A stretch of 64,000 bases of DNA from Prevotellaceae bacterium (GTDB lineage: Bacteria > Bacteroidota > Bacteroidia > Bacteroidales > Bacteroidaceae): NCBI GenBank assembly GCA_015257125.1, contig JABZKU010000002.1, positions 62,001-126,000 on the forward strand, given 5' to 3'. Position numbers and translations under genes: made by a program. Below the pieces are notes generated by a model that saw nothing but the letters and a program-made list of their open reading frames with translations, was not told where the DNA came from and did no database searches. This document shows positions 55,462 through 63,976 of this stretch, one piece after another; within the stretch, counting starts at the first letter, position 1, and every line of letters starts with the position of its first letter.

Positions 55462-56043
55462 ATGGAGCAAAAACAACCCTTCTTTGATTTTCACACCCAC
55501 CGCCTCGACACCCCACCCGGCCAAGGCATCGTGAGTTTGCCACAATCCATCGTGCGCCGTCCGCAGTTGTGGCAGCCCCAACACGGCGCGTTCTATGCCG
55601 CCGGCATCCATCCTTGGTGGACAGCGGACGCAGATTTTGTGCTCGACGACTATCTCGATGCCCTTTCCCACCTGCTCACGCTGCCCGAAGTGGTGCAAGT
55701 GGGCGAATGCGGCCTCGACCGATTGCGCGGTGCCGATCTCGAAACGCAATGCGCCGTCTTTGCCGCACAAGTGGCGCTGTCCGAGCAGCATCACCGCCCG
55801 ATGACGCTCCATGTGGTACGAGCTTTCGACGTCATTTTGGCGCTCCGCAAACAACTTCGCCCCCGACAACGCTGGACCATCCACGGCTTTCGCGGAAAAC
55901 CCGCCCTCGCGCGCCAACTCCTCGATGCGGGTTTCGATCTAAGCTTCGGCTTCCACCACAATTCTGAGGCCTTGGCCATCACTCCGCCCGAACGTCGCCA
56001 CTTCGAAACCGACGCCCTGCCCGAAGGCGAAGCCGAGGAATGA
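55462..56043 (+). CDS. TatD-family metal-dependent hydrolase, short C-terminus
   Basis: A 193-residue TatD-like TIM-barrel phosphoesterase/DNase. Metal ligands are present: FDFHTHRLD (first HxH), VQVGECGLDR (bridging Glu), MTLHVVRAFD (His), WTIHGFRGK (His) and the final Asp in HFETDALPE. The protein ends ten residues after this Asp (GEAEE), whereas relatives usually continue for another 30-50 residues with one or two helices. The stop coincides with the beginning of the gene-free junction to the accessory segment, so the end may have been replaced. It keeps all catalytic ligands. Confidence 0.88.
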   Translation: MEQKQPFFDFHTHRLDTPPGQGIVSLPQSIVRRPQLWQPQHGAFYAAGIHPWWTADADFVLDDYLDALSHLLTLPEVVQVGECGLDRLRGADLETQCAVFAAQVALSEQHHRPMTLHVVRAFDVILALRKQLRPRQRWTIHGFRGKPALARQLLDAGFDLSFGFHHNSEALAITPPERRHFETDALPEGEAEE

Positions 56044-56305
56044 GATTGCCTCCCGCCGGAAAGCGACTATGCGAACCCTTGCCTTAAGTTTCTTGAAAAA
56101 CATTGCAGAACACTTCCATTTTGGGTGAACTATTTCCTATACTTACCTGAGTTCGGTCTAAGCCTCTTCTCTAAAAATAAGGTTTGTCCGAAATTTGGAG
56201 TGAGGCCTCAACTACCGGAAACCCTTTCTCAAAAGCGCACCGGCCTCCCACTTCAGCCCCCAACGCGCACGCGTAGCGCGCGCGTCCGGCGTTTTTCGTT
56301 TTTTG

Positions 56306-56468
56306 CCTTCACCTCTTCACCACACGACCGTAAAAACCTATGAAACAACGACTTGCGTGTGAAGGCTTCACCACTTTTTCCTTCACCGGTGAAGGAAAAA
56401 AAAGGCATTTCCTTCACACACAAAATGCACTGTATCAATGAATTGCGGGTGAAGGTGAAGGGTGAAGG
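56306..56468. repeat. Cluster of GGTGAAGG / CCTTCACC octamers with a 26-bp palindrome
   Basis: Octamers at 56306-56313 (-), 56380-56387 (-), 56388-56395 (+), 56448-56455 (+), 56454-56461 (+) and 56461-56468 (+), plus heptamers at 56359-56365 (+) and 56411-56417 (-). The pair at 56375-56400 forms a perfect 26-bp palindrome TTTTTCCTTCACC/GGTGAAGGAAAAA. Confidence 0.75.
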
Positions 56469-56699
56469 CAAGAAATTCGAACTCGCTGAGTGCGCGATGC
56501 GCAGGCGCGTGTCCGTTCGCGCGTAAGGCTGTGCGGAGAAGGAAACAGTGGGCGACACCGTGAGCGAAGGGACGGGCGTCTTTTCCAAAAAAGCGGGGAG
56601 AAAGAAGAGAAAAGAAGGGGCGTTTCGAAAGAAAGTCCACAATTTTTCATTCAATCTCTCCAGATTCTCAAGAAACTAAACATTTTTCACACAAAATAT

Positions 56700-56730
56700 T
56701 TGGCCATTCGAAACTAAATCATTACTTTTG
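56700..56730 (+). promoter_or_regulatory. Bacteroidetes-type promoter in the junction region
   Basis: TTG at 56700-56702 and TACTTTTG at 56723-56730 with 20 bp between them match the consensus. The only downstream target is the decayed M50 peptidase gene and possibly the genes beyond it. Confidence 0.65.
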
Positions 56731-56955
56731 CACTCGATAAACACAACTTCCTTTCATTCCGCCGCACTACGGCGTCTATATAGCGCAAAGTCGAGATGCT
56801 GTCCTAACCATCCGACGCAAACACTCTTTAACTTATAGAACTGGCGCGACTTCGCCATATCCCAACCTCTCGGAACAGACAAAAAACGCTACGTTCCGGC
56901 GCGGAGCGCGTCTTCACACGACCGCGAGGAGATATTATCGAAGCTACCCAATCCG

Positions 56956-57273
56956 ATGTTCATGCAGTATGCAATCATATTCTGCTGTATTGCCTTGGCG
57001 CTGACCATTCACGAACTGGGGCACTTATCTTGCAGGGCGACTGTTCAACACGAAGATAAAGAGCCTCAATATCTTTGACGGCCTTGGTTTTCGTCTGTTC
57101 AGCACCCACGACAAGTGGTTCCTCCGCCCGATGGCGGTCAGATTGTGTTCGCTGCCTACAAGTGCATCGTTCGTCAGCCACCCAATGAGCGGTTCAAGAT
57201 AATTGTGACTTTGGTTGGAATCACAGTACTGATTGCGAGTACCCCTTATCTTGTCATAGATGAGATAATATAG
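56956..57273 (+). pseudogene. Decayed M50-type membrane metalloprotease gene
   Basis: From ATG 56956 the frame gives FMQYAIIFCCIALALTIHELGHL, a membrane helix with the HExxH zinc motif of M50 (site-2) proteases. It then fails: one extra T near 57028 shifts the frame, after which LAGRLFNTKIKSLNIF and GLGFRLFSTHDKWFLRP continue the natural sequence. A second shift and probable internal deletion lead to a last piece, IVFAAYKCIVRQPPNERF then a C-terminal helix (IIVTLVGITVLIASTPYL), ending at TAG 57271-57273. The remains total about 105 codons, far short of a working protease. Confidence 0.7.
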
Positions 57274-57328
57274 GATTCTTTCTGATTCGCAGAGATATAC
57301 AATTATTAAATCGAGAAATAAGACAACT

Positions 57329-58768
57329 ATGAAAGAGCTTAAGTGTCCAAATTGTGGTAAAGTATTCAGCGTGGACGAATCGGAGTATGCAACCATCGTC
57401 AACCAAGTGAGAACAGCTGAGTTTGAGGAAGACCTACACCGTCGTCTTGAAGAACTCTCCAAAACGAAAGACGCAGAACGAAACAACGCCGTGCTTAAGG
57501 CGGAGTCTGATTTTCAAAAGCAACTTAGCATCAAAGAAGCAGAGCTGATGAAAAAAGACGAAGAACTCGCGCGACTCAAGGTGCAGATGGAGGGTGTGGC
57601 GCAGTCGAAACAACTGGAGATGAACGAGCAGCTGTCTGTTAAGGACCAAGAGATTGCAAAGTTGCGTGAACAGGTGGATCGTATTGCGGAGTCTGCTCAG
57701 AAAGATGTAACCCTAAAGCTGGCAGAAAAGGAACAGGAGATTGTGCGTCTGCAGTCGACGATACAAAACAGTGAGCGTGAGCGTCAGGTGGCTGTGTTGG
57801 AAGAACGCAACAAGTCGGCTGAACAATTGAGCCAAAAAGAACGCACCATTGTTGAGCTTCAGGGAGCTGTGAAGGCTGCTGAGAATGACAAAACGATTGC
57901 TGTGAACAATGTGAAATCACAATACGAGATCAGACTCAAGCAGAAAGAAGAGGAAGTGGAGCGTTATCGCGACATGAAAGCAAGACTGTCTACGAAGATG
58001 GTTGGCGAGACGCTGGAACAGCATTGTCAGATACTTTTCAACCAAAACCGTGCTTTCGCTTTCCCGAATGCTTATTTCGAGAAAGACAACGAGGTGGTGG
58101 ACCACAGCAAAGGCGATTTCGTGTTCCGCGACTTCGTTGACGGCACTGAGTATATCTCCATCATGTTTGAGATGAAAAACGAATCAGAAAGTGCTGGCAC
58201 GAAGCACAAGAACGAAGAGTTCTTCGACAAACTCGACAAAGACCGCAAGAAGAAAAACTGCGAATATGCAGTGCTCGTCTCGATGTTAGAGCCTGAGAAT
58301 GAACTTTACAATCAGGGTATTGTCGATGTGTCTTACCGCCATGAAAAGATGTTCGTCATTCGCCCACAATTCTTCCTACCCCTCATTGGTCTGCTTACCC
58401 AAGCCTCCAAAAAAACGGTCGCCTATAAGAAAGAGGTGGAACTGGCTCGTCAACAAAACATCGATGTAACCAACTTCGAGAACAAGCTGCTTGATTTTAA
58501 GAACCGATTCGGCAAAGACTATCGACTGGCATCCGATAAATTCCGAGAAGCTATCAGCGAGATTGACTCCACAATCAACCATCTCCAAAAGGTTAGAGCC
58601 GCTCTCATCGGTTCGGAAAACCACCTCCGCCTGGCAAATGATAAGGCGGAAAGACTGACGGTGCGTTCACTCACGTACAAGAATCCAACTATGGCGGAAA
58701 AATTCAAAGAAGCTAGGGATGCAAATAAGTTGTCGAATGTAGAAACAGAGGAGGATGATGATGAATGA
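57329..58768 (+). CDS. DUF2130 protein: zinc ribbon, coiled coil and nuclease-like domain
   Basis: A 479-residue protein. N-terminal zinc-ribbon half [17 protein letters not shown], a long coiled coil (about residues 30-225, heptad-rich in Glu, Lys, Gln, Leu), then DUF2130 (about 230-400). DUF2130 resembles PD-(D/E)xK nucleases: Asp263 in KGDFVFRDF and Glu281-x-Lys283 in IMFEMKNES fit the catalytic pattern. A helical tail with an acidic end (EEDDDE) follows. The family is often found in mobile or defence-like neighbourhoods, but the function is not established. It is more AT-rich than the core genes upstream. Confidence 0.88.
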   Translation: MKELKCPNCGKVFSVDESEYATIVNQVRTAEFEEDLHRRLEELSKTKDAERNNAVLKAESDFQKQLSIKEAELMKKDEELARLKVQMEGVAQSKQLEMNEQLSVKDQEIAKLREQVDRIAESAQKDVTLKLAEKEQEIVRLQSTIQNSERERQVAVLEERNKSAEQLSQKERTIVELQGAVKAAENDKTIAVNNVKSQYEIRLKQKEEEVERYRDMKARLSTKMVGETLEQHCQILFNQNRAFAFPNAYFEKDNEVVDHSKGDFVFRDFVDGTEYISIMFEMKNESESAGTKHKNEEFFDKLDKDRKKKNCEYAVLVSMLEPENELYNQGIVDVSYRHEKMFVIRPQFFLPLIGLLTQASKKTVAYKKEVELARQQNIDVTNFENKLLDFKNRFGKDYRLASDKFREAISEIDSTINHLQKVRAALIGSENHLRLANDKAERLTVRSLTYKNPTMAEKFKEARDANKLSNVETEEDDDE

Positions 58769-58936
58769 TTGATACAATTAGTCGATAAAGAGTTTGCGAA
58801 CTATGCTATATTAGATTATTGCTGTCCGTTAAACTTCAAAATGACACAATTTCCCTATCCGCAATGTCCATCAATAGGCATTGCGGACTTCTTTTGGGAA
58901 AAACTATTGATTATCAACCCTAAACATTTTGTATCA

Positions 58937-59623
58937 ATGAAAAAGATTTTGGTTTTTGGCGACATTCACGGACGCAGCTTTTGGAAGGAAGTGATCATGG
59001 CAGAGCAGCCCACGCTGACCATTTTCCTTGGCGACTACGTGGTGAGTCGTGAGAACGTCAGTGAAGAGGCGCAGCTTGAGAATCTTGCCGACATACTGCA
59101 ATATAAAGAGGAGCACGCAGACGAGGTGATTCTCCTACGTGGCAACCACGACACGGAAGCAGCAGGCTATCGCTGGGCAGAGTGTTATCCTGACTTTGAG
59201 AGTAAGGAACTTTTCCCAACCAAGCGTTTTGAGCAACTCACACAGTGGATGCATCAGCAGGACGGAATCCTCTTCAGCCACGCAGGAGTGTCGCGCACGT
59301 TCCTTGCAGATTGTGGCATGACCATCGAGGATATGGAGCGATCGGCAGACCTCAACGACCCTCGCTTTGGCTTCACTCCCCTTGACGGCTACGACACCTA
59401 CGGCAACTCCATTACTCAGACACCGTTGTGGATTCGTCCCGACGCCTTGATCACCGACATGCCGCAGGGGCTGACACAGGTGGTGGGGCACACCACACAG
59501 AGCCAAGTGACGATGATGGAAGACGAACAAGGCAATGAATTGTGGCTGTGCGACGCATTGAGGAAGGGTAGCTATCTCTGCATTGAGGAAGCTGAGTTTG
59601 TGGTAAAAGAATGGGTAGTATGA
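58937..59623 (+). CDS. Calcineurin-like metallophosphoesterase
   Basis: A 228-residue phosphoesterase with the full set of metal motifs: GDIHGR at residues 8-13, LGDYV, LLRGNHDTE, SHAGVSR and VVGHTTQS. It is similar in layout to the PPP/bis(5'-nucleosyl)-tetraphosphatase type, so a protein phosphatase or dinucleotide-polyphosphate hydrolase activity is possible. ATG at 58937 is used since the 56 in-frame codons before it do not look coding. Its last codons overlap the start of the next gene (ATGA at 59620-59623), so the two are translationally coupled. Confidence 0.9.
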   Translation: MKKILVFGDIHGRSFWKEVIMAEQPTLTIFLGDYVVSRENVSEEAQLENLADILQYKEEHADEVILLRGNHDTEAAGYRWAECYPDFESKELFPTKRFEQLTQWMHQQDGILFSHAGVSRTFLADCGMTIEDMERSADLNDPRFGFTPLDGYDTYGNSITQTPLWIRPDALITDMPQGLTQVVGHTTQSQVTMMEDEQGNELWLCDALRKGSYLCIEEAEFVVKEWVV

Positions 59624-60060
59624 GTCTGAAAGTGGAAAAAATAAACAACAGGTGGTATGTTAATGGTGAACCATCAAAGACGCCTCGGGTGGACGACCTC
59701 AAGAAACAGTTTGACGAACTTAACGAGGCCTATTTCGAAGGTGTGCTGCCACCATGCCGTATGTTTTGTACGACATCTCTAAATCGTCTTGCAGCCGTAT
59801 GCCGACCTAGTCAAAAAGAGATTGTGTTCAATCGGAATTGGAGGTATATATGGACAGCATCACTGATCAGGAAAGTACTCATTCATGAGATGATACACCT
59901 TCATATACATTATAAATATAAGAAGGTGGGACGCTGGCTGAACTCATTTCATCACATGTGGCCCTTCGCCTATGAGTGGTGGAAGCTCAACTGGAAATAT
60001 CACTTGGGATTGAAGCTGCTGGAGCCCATCCCCATCAAAGGCATTTCGAAAGGGACTTGA
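59620..60060 (+). CDS. SprT-like zinc metalloprotease
   Basis: A 146-residue protein with the SprT/Spartan-type active site LIHEMIHLHIHYKYKK (HExxH, third ligand probably in the later HHMWPF segment). N-terminal half contains LKKQFDELNEAYFEGVLPPC, typical of SprT domains, and RPSQKEIVFNRNWRY. The ATG at 59620 overlaps the stop of the phosphoesterase gene. SprT-like enzymes can act on DNA-protein crosslinks, which would fit a DNA-related cluster, but the substrate here is unknown. Confidence 0.88.
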   Translation: MSLKVEKINNRWYVNGEPSKTPRVDDLKKQFDELNEAYFEGVLPPCRMFCTTSLNRLAAVCRPSQKEIVFNRNWRYIWTASLIRKVLIHEMIHLHIHYKYKKVGRWLNSFHHMWPFAYEWWKLNWKYHLGLKLLEPIPIKGISKGT

Positions 60061-60144
60061 AAAGACTTGTATGATTGTTTGGATTCAGGCAAGGAGAGTC
60101 GTATAATAGTATTGAAAAACCAAAAAGCAGAATCGTAGAAGAAT

Positions 60145-62235
60145 ATGGAAACTGAAACTCAGAAGACCACACCGACCACATCGCTTTTCGACCACATTCG
60201 CAAGGCTGCTGAAGAGCTCCGCGGCTCGGGCATAGCTGAAGAGACGCTGAATCTCGAGACGCTCGACTCCATCAAGCGGGAGCTTAAGCTCGACAATCGG
60301 AAAGAGGCCATGGTCATCACCATCTTTGCGGTGAAGGGCAACAATGGTGATGTCGACTTAAGTGACATGGCTAATTTTCTGGCCTGCTCAGAGTTTGATG
60401 CCATGACACTTTCTGCAGCACTCAAGTCGCTCGTAGATAAGGGCTTCATCGTTAGGGAAGAGGACAGTCCGACCCCCATGCCGCAATATAAGTTTGCCGA
60501 TGACATTCTTGAGGCTATCGTAGAGGGACGTGAGGTGCGACCCATGCCCACGATTTCAGAGACAAACTACGATCAGTTTGATTTCTGCGAGGATGTGCAC
60601 AAATTGATGTGTAGGCGCGTAAAGAAGACGTTGACGACCAAGGGGCTCTTCTATAGAACAAAAGAGATGGAAGATAAATATCCCAATATAGAGTTCATCA
60701 GTAAGGTTAAAGAGGAACTCTCTGAGGTGAAGCACCGCATCATGCTCTATGACCTTTGCTATCTCTATTCGATGGACAAGGGCGACAATATCGAGATGCG
60801 CAGTATGCTCAAGGCCATGTATTCCGATCACATGGATGCCGCGCACGAGCAGAAGGCATTGCGACTGGGCGACCATCCGCTCCTTGACCACAAGCTGGTG
60901 ACCATCGAGGGTGACGAGAAGCTGAAGGTTGACGACCGAATGCTTCAACTGCTGTATGGCGATGCGGCAGAGGCTTTCTTGACAATTGTGAAGAAGCTTG
61001 ACCGCTATTCGTTCGTAGCTGAGATTAACAAGGCCTTCTATAATCCTCGCGATTTCAGCATGCGCGGTAATCCTTTTGCAAAGATGCACGAAGCAGCCAA
61101 ACTTGAGACGGCTAACGAGGAGCTCGCCATGGTGAAGACGCTCAAACTGAAGGTGCCGTCGCTAGATGCTCGCATGGTGTTCTATCTTGTGTCCAATGAC
61201 CGCGTTCACAACGAGGATTTTCAGCTCAACGAACTCGACAACGTATTTGTCTCGGGGCTCTATGTCAGCTATCTGCGAGAGTTTAAGAACAGCACGCACC
61301 CATTGGTGAAGACAGGACTGGTTGAGGTGAAGGCCAAAGGCTTGTTCGACGATGCCATACTGCAGCTCACCGAAGCCGGTGAGGCACTGCTCTTTGAGGA
61401 TGATATGGAACTCTTCGAACAGCCCATCACCGGCAACGACATCATTCAACCCGACTCGGTGGTGAAGAAGCGTCTCTTTTTCGACGATGAACTCCAGAAG
61501 CAGCTCTCGCTCCTTGGCAATTCGCTGAAGGAGGAGAACTATCAGAAGTTGGTGGCGAGATTGGAAGAGAAACGTATGCCAACAGGAATATGCGCACTGC
61601 TCCATGGACTTCCAGGCACAGGAAAGACCGAAGCCACTTTGCAGTTGGCTCGCGAGACAGGCCGCATTGTGATGCTGGTGGACATCGCATCAAGCAAGTC
61701 GTGCTGGTTTGGCGAGACAGAGAAGATAGTCAAGGAAATCTTCACTCGCTACAAGCGACTCTGCAAAAAGTCGAAGCTCACGCCGATACTGCTATTCAAT
61801 GAGGCTGACGGAATACTGTCAAAGCGCAAGGATGTTGGTTCGAGCAACGTAGCACAGACGGAGAATGCAGTGCAGAACATTATTCTTCAAGAGATGGAGA
61901 CGCTCAAGGGCATTATGATTTGCACTACAAATTTGGTCAACAATCTTGACTCTGCCTTTGAGCGCCGATTCCTCTTCAAGGTGCGCTTCGATGCTCCCAC
62001 GCTCGAATCAAAATGCTGCATCTGGATGGACAAGTTGCCTTCGCTATCAAAAGCCGACGCCACTGTTCTGGCCGCACGCTTCGCCTTCTCGGGGGGAGAA
62101 ATTGACAACATTGCACGCAAGGCCACGATGGATGAGCTTATCTCAGGCACCACTCCTACGCTCGAGACCATCATCAACCTCTGCACCAAGGAGAAGTTGG
62201 GCAATGAGCGTCAGCAGATCGGATTTGCATGCTAA
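60145..62235 (+). CDS. Large AAA+ ATPase with N-terminal helical/winged region
   Basis: A 696-residue protein. The C-terminal third is one AAA+ module: Walker A GLPGTGKTEA (Lys494), VDIASSKSCWFGETEK (pore/sensor-like), Walker B ILLFNEAD with Asn552-Glu553 where most AAA proteins have Asp-Glu, CTTNLVNNLDSAFERRF (sensor 1 and arginine finger) and a sensor-2 region. The first 450 residues are not recognised; residues 50-110 look like a winged-helix domain (NNGDVDLSDMANFL, SALKSLVDKGFIV). Such fusions often remodel protein-DNA complexes, but the role is unassigned. It follows the SprT-like gene by 84 bp. Confidence 0.88.
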   Translation: METETQKTTPTTSLFDHIRKAAEELRGSGIAEETLNLETLDSIKRELKLDNRKEAMVITIFAVKGNNGDVDLSDMANFLACSEFDAMTLSAALKSLVDKGFIVREEDSPTPMPQYKFADDILEAIVEGREVRPMPTISETNYDQFDFCEDVHKLMCRRVKKTLTTKGLFYRTKEMEDKYPNIEFISKVKEELSEVKHRIMLYDLCYLYSMDKGDNIEMRSMLKAMYSDHMDAAHEQKALRLGDHPLLDHKLVTIEGDEKLKVDDRMLQLLYGDAAEAFLTIVKKLDRYSFVAEINKAFYNPRDFSMRGNPFAKMHEAAKLETANEELAMVKTLKLKVPSLDARMVFYLVSNDRVHNEDFQLNELDNVFVSGLYVSYLREFKNSTHPLVKTGLVEVKAKGLFDDAILQLTEAGEALLFEDDMELFEQPITGNDIIQPDSVVKKRLFFDDELQKQLSLLGNSLKEENYQKLVARLEEKRMPTGICALLHGLPGTGKTEATLQLARETGRIVMLVDIASSKSCWFGETEKIVKEIFTRYKRLCKKSKLTPILLFNEADGILSKRKDVGSSNVAQTENAVQNIILQEMETLKGIMICTTNLVNNLDSAFERRFLFKVRFDAPTLESKCCIWMDKLPSLSKADATVLAARFAFSGGEIDNIARKATMDELISGTTPTLETIINLCTKEKLGNERQQIGFAC

Positions 62236-62242
62236 ACGTTAC

Positions 62243-62281
62243 AACTTCCTCAATACTCCACACAGGGGTGTTGAGGAAGTT
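62243..62281 (+). terminator. Hairpin after the AAA+ gene
   Basis: AACTTCCTCAATACTCC (62243-62259) pairs with GGGGTGTTGAGGAAGTT (62265-62281), 17 bp including two or three G-U pairs, five-base loop. There is no T tract, so it may be a terminator of reduced strength or an mRNA end-stabilising hairpin. Confidence 0.5.
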
Positions 62282-62285
62282 ATAA

Positions 62286-62435
62286 ACCAACAGCGTTTTT
62301 AATTTTGATATCCTGCAAAAGCAAAGAGACTTGAAAAGATTGCCAAGGTATGTGACGAAGCGCGGTTATTCCACCCGTGAAGTTGACTACGACAACCTCA
62401 CAATTACCGGTGAGTTCACCTCTTTTGCCGAATAA
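62286..62435 (+). pseudogene. Coding remnant without start codon
   Basis: One frame is open for 50 codons between two stops (TAA 62283-62285 and TAA 62433-62435) and ends with a natural-looking peptide: LKRLPRYVTKRGYSTREVDY then DNLTITGEFTSFAE. No ATG precedes it. It resembles the C-terminal end of a lost gene and lies between the AAA+ gene and the unknown 364-residue protein. Family not recognised. Confidence 0.4.
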
Positions 62436-62500
62436 CGGGACTGAAGAAAAGATTTGAGCTTTAGTATGATATCATCGCAACAATATAATAGGGATATTGA

Positions 62501-63595
62501 ATGAAACAAACAGAGAATCAGAAAGATTCAGCACTATTGCCGGACAATACGATGCAGTTGCTTGATGGGCGCTTTCTGCCTCTTTATCCTCGAGAAGAAA
62601 AAGGCTGCGAGACAAACAACGAGATGTATATCACCTCAATAAAGCCATACCAGTCATTGAAAGAAGAGAACAAACATCTTTCCACCTCAGAAGACGATAC
62701 TCCAAAGGATGAGCTTCAGTTCTTTCTCGACAACGTATTCTTCTTTGTCGCTCACGCAGAAGATATTTTGTCCGATAGCAGATTGTTTCTTGCGCCGGTG
62801 CCGGTGCTTTGCGGTTTGCCATTTATAGGGAGAAACCCATTCAGATATGCTACGCTGGGAGTTTATATAGAGTGGTGGATGCATAACGGATTTGCTGTAC
62901 ATAAGGATGAGAGGGATAAAGTATCATTTATATGGGCACTATGTGGTAGTCCCATGACTGGCAGCAACCGCTGTGCAATGGTAGACGAGAATGGTTTATC
63001 AACGAAAATTACTGTAGGTGATTTTTCTAAGCATGTACGCAGCTTTTGCCGAATAAATCAGCGTTATCACGAATGTAAAAGCCTTGCTTTGTCCTACTCT
63101 TTGCGACAAGTGAAGGATGTTTTACAGAATAGACATGGTAGCAATTATATCAACAGCGCCTATCGTAATGGCTTGAATTGGCAAAACAACTGGTTAATCA
63201 ATAGCAAAAGAGAGTTGTTGGATACAATTCATGATCGAAACAATCGGCTAATGCATCACCAGATGGATGCTCATGCACAGGAATTGGAAAAACTTGTCAC
63301 TCAATATCTGGAAAGGGGAGAGAAAAATGATAAGGAGTCGGCAACGCTTCAAAACAAAATCAGAGAAGCAAAGCAAAAACTCAAACTTGGCGAAATTAGC
63401 AACGTAGAGTATCAGCAATACATCTCGCCGATGAAGAGGGAGCTTGATAGGCAGAAACACGATCCGGATTTTGATATGTGGAATGAGATTCAACAGATAT
63501 TTCCTCAAGAGAATTACTCTTTAGATGATGTACTGATGTGGATGGAAAGTAGAAAAGGAACAGAATGCTCAATTCAACGTCAGAAAACGGATTAA
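62501..63595 (+). CDS. Unknown protein, 364 residues, accessory segment
   Basis: A soluble protein not recognised. Residues 1-60 are polar and irregular; 70-215 look globular and contain several aromatic stretches (FFLDNVFFFVAHAEDI, FRYATLGVYIEWWMHNGFAV, DKVSFIWALCGSPMTGS). Residues 225-320 are strongly helical and probably coiled coil (RELLDTIHDRNNRLMHHQMD, ELEKLVTQYLERGEKNDKES, LKLGEISNVEYQQYISPMKR). There is no signal peptide or membrane helix. Base composition is AT-rich like its neighbours. The next small gene begins 12 bp later, so they likely form one transcript. Confidence 0.75.
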   Translation: MKQTENQKDSALLPDNTMQLLDGRFLPLYPREEKGCETNNEMYITSIKPYQSLKEENKHLSTSEDDTPKDELQFFLDNVFFFVAHAEDILSDSRLFLAPVPVLCGLPFIGRNPFRYATLGVYIEWWMHNGFAVHKDERDKVSFIWALCGSPMTGSNRCAMVDENGLSTKITVGDFSKHVRSFCRINQRYHECKSLALSYSLRQVKDVLQNRHGSNYINSAYRNGLNWQNNWLINSKRELLDTIHDRNNRLMHHQMDAHAQELEKLVTQYLERGEKNDKESATLQNKIREAKQKLKLGEISNVEYQQYISPMKRELDRQKHDPDFDMWNEIQQIFPQENYSLDDVLMWMESRKGTECSIQRQKTD

Positions 63596-63607
63596 ATAGG
63601 AACCGAT

Positions 63608-63814
63608 ATGAATTACTCAAAACATCAGATCTTGGCTTTCACAGGCCATTGTGACAAGTACGTGAAGGCTCTTGCTGCCATCGGTGAGGATTTTGTGACA
63701 GAAGATAGCCATGCAATGGTTACCCCGGATGAAGAAATCTATGAATCAGTTCTCGATATTTGGCCCGACATGCCGACCGCAGATGATGAGTTTGGTGGGA
63801 ATGATGATGAGTAG
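63608..63814 (+). CDS. Small acidic protein of unknown function
   Basis: A 68-residue protein, rich in Asp and Glu (about a quarter of residues), with the core LAFTGHCDKYVKALAAIGED and the tail WPDMPTADDEFGGNDDE. It begins 12 bp after the preceding gene. Small acidic proteins of this kind sometimes act as antitoxins, inhibitors or DNA mimics; nothing here decides between these and a degenerate gene. The ORF is short but has normal codon use for the segment. Confidence 0.6.
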   Translation: MNYSKHQILAFTGHCDKYVKALAAIGEDFVTEDSHAMVTPDEEIYESVLDIWPDMPTADDEFGGNDDE

Positions 63815-63835
63815 AACCTTTAATATCAGAATAAT

Positions 63836-63976
63836 ATGTTGATACCTTGTTGATGTTGTGGGCAGCAACTGCCCGAGAGTTGGAGTTTGTTTGTATGTAA
63901 CAGATGTGGTTATCGAGTTTGCCCTTCGTGTTTTGGTAAGCACGATGGTTCTTATAGCCATGGTGGATACAAATAG
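63836..63976 (+). pseudogene. Zinc-ribbon-like small frame interrupted by TGA
   Basis: From ATG 63836 the frame reads MLIPC, then TGA (63851-63853), then CCGQQLPESWSLFVC, NRCGYRVCPSCFGKHDG and a stop at 63974-63976. The Cys pairs (CxxC, then CPSC followed by FGKH) look like a real zinc-binding module. The TGA lies between cysteines, so either the gene is dead, a Trp/Cys/Arg codon mutated, or, less likely, TGA is recoded. Confidence 0.35.

Larger units (their letters stand above)
56044..56955. other. Gene-free junction region
   Basis: About 910 bp between the conserved block and the accessory genes. No protein-coding gene can be supported on either strand. It holds a cluster of GGTGAAGG octamers (56306-56468), one dispersed-repeat unit near 56630-56655, a good promoter (56700-56730) and then 225 bp of leader-like DNA before the decayed peptidase gene. 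Confidence 0.55.

Noticed and set aside
56306..56468. CRISPR array
   Set aside because: The repeated words are only eight bases, in both orientations and irregularly spaced; there are no spacers of constant length and no cas genes.
56253..56654. A 133-codon minus-strand frame in the junction region
   Set aside because: Its sequence is dictated by the GGTGAAGG octamers and repeated purine tracts; no homologous-looking segment is visible.
56044..57328. Insertion sequence or integrase at the start of the accessory segment
   Set aside because: No transposase or integrase fragment, target-site duplication or terminal inverted repeats could be found; only a decayed peptidase gene.
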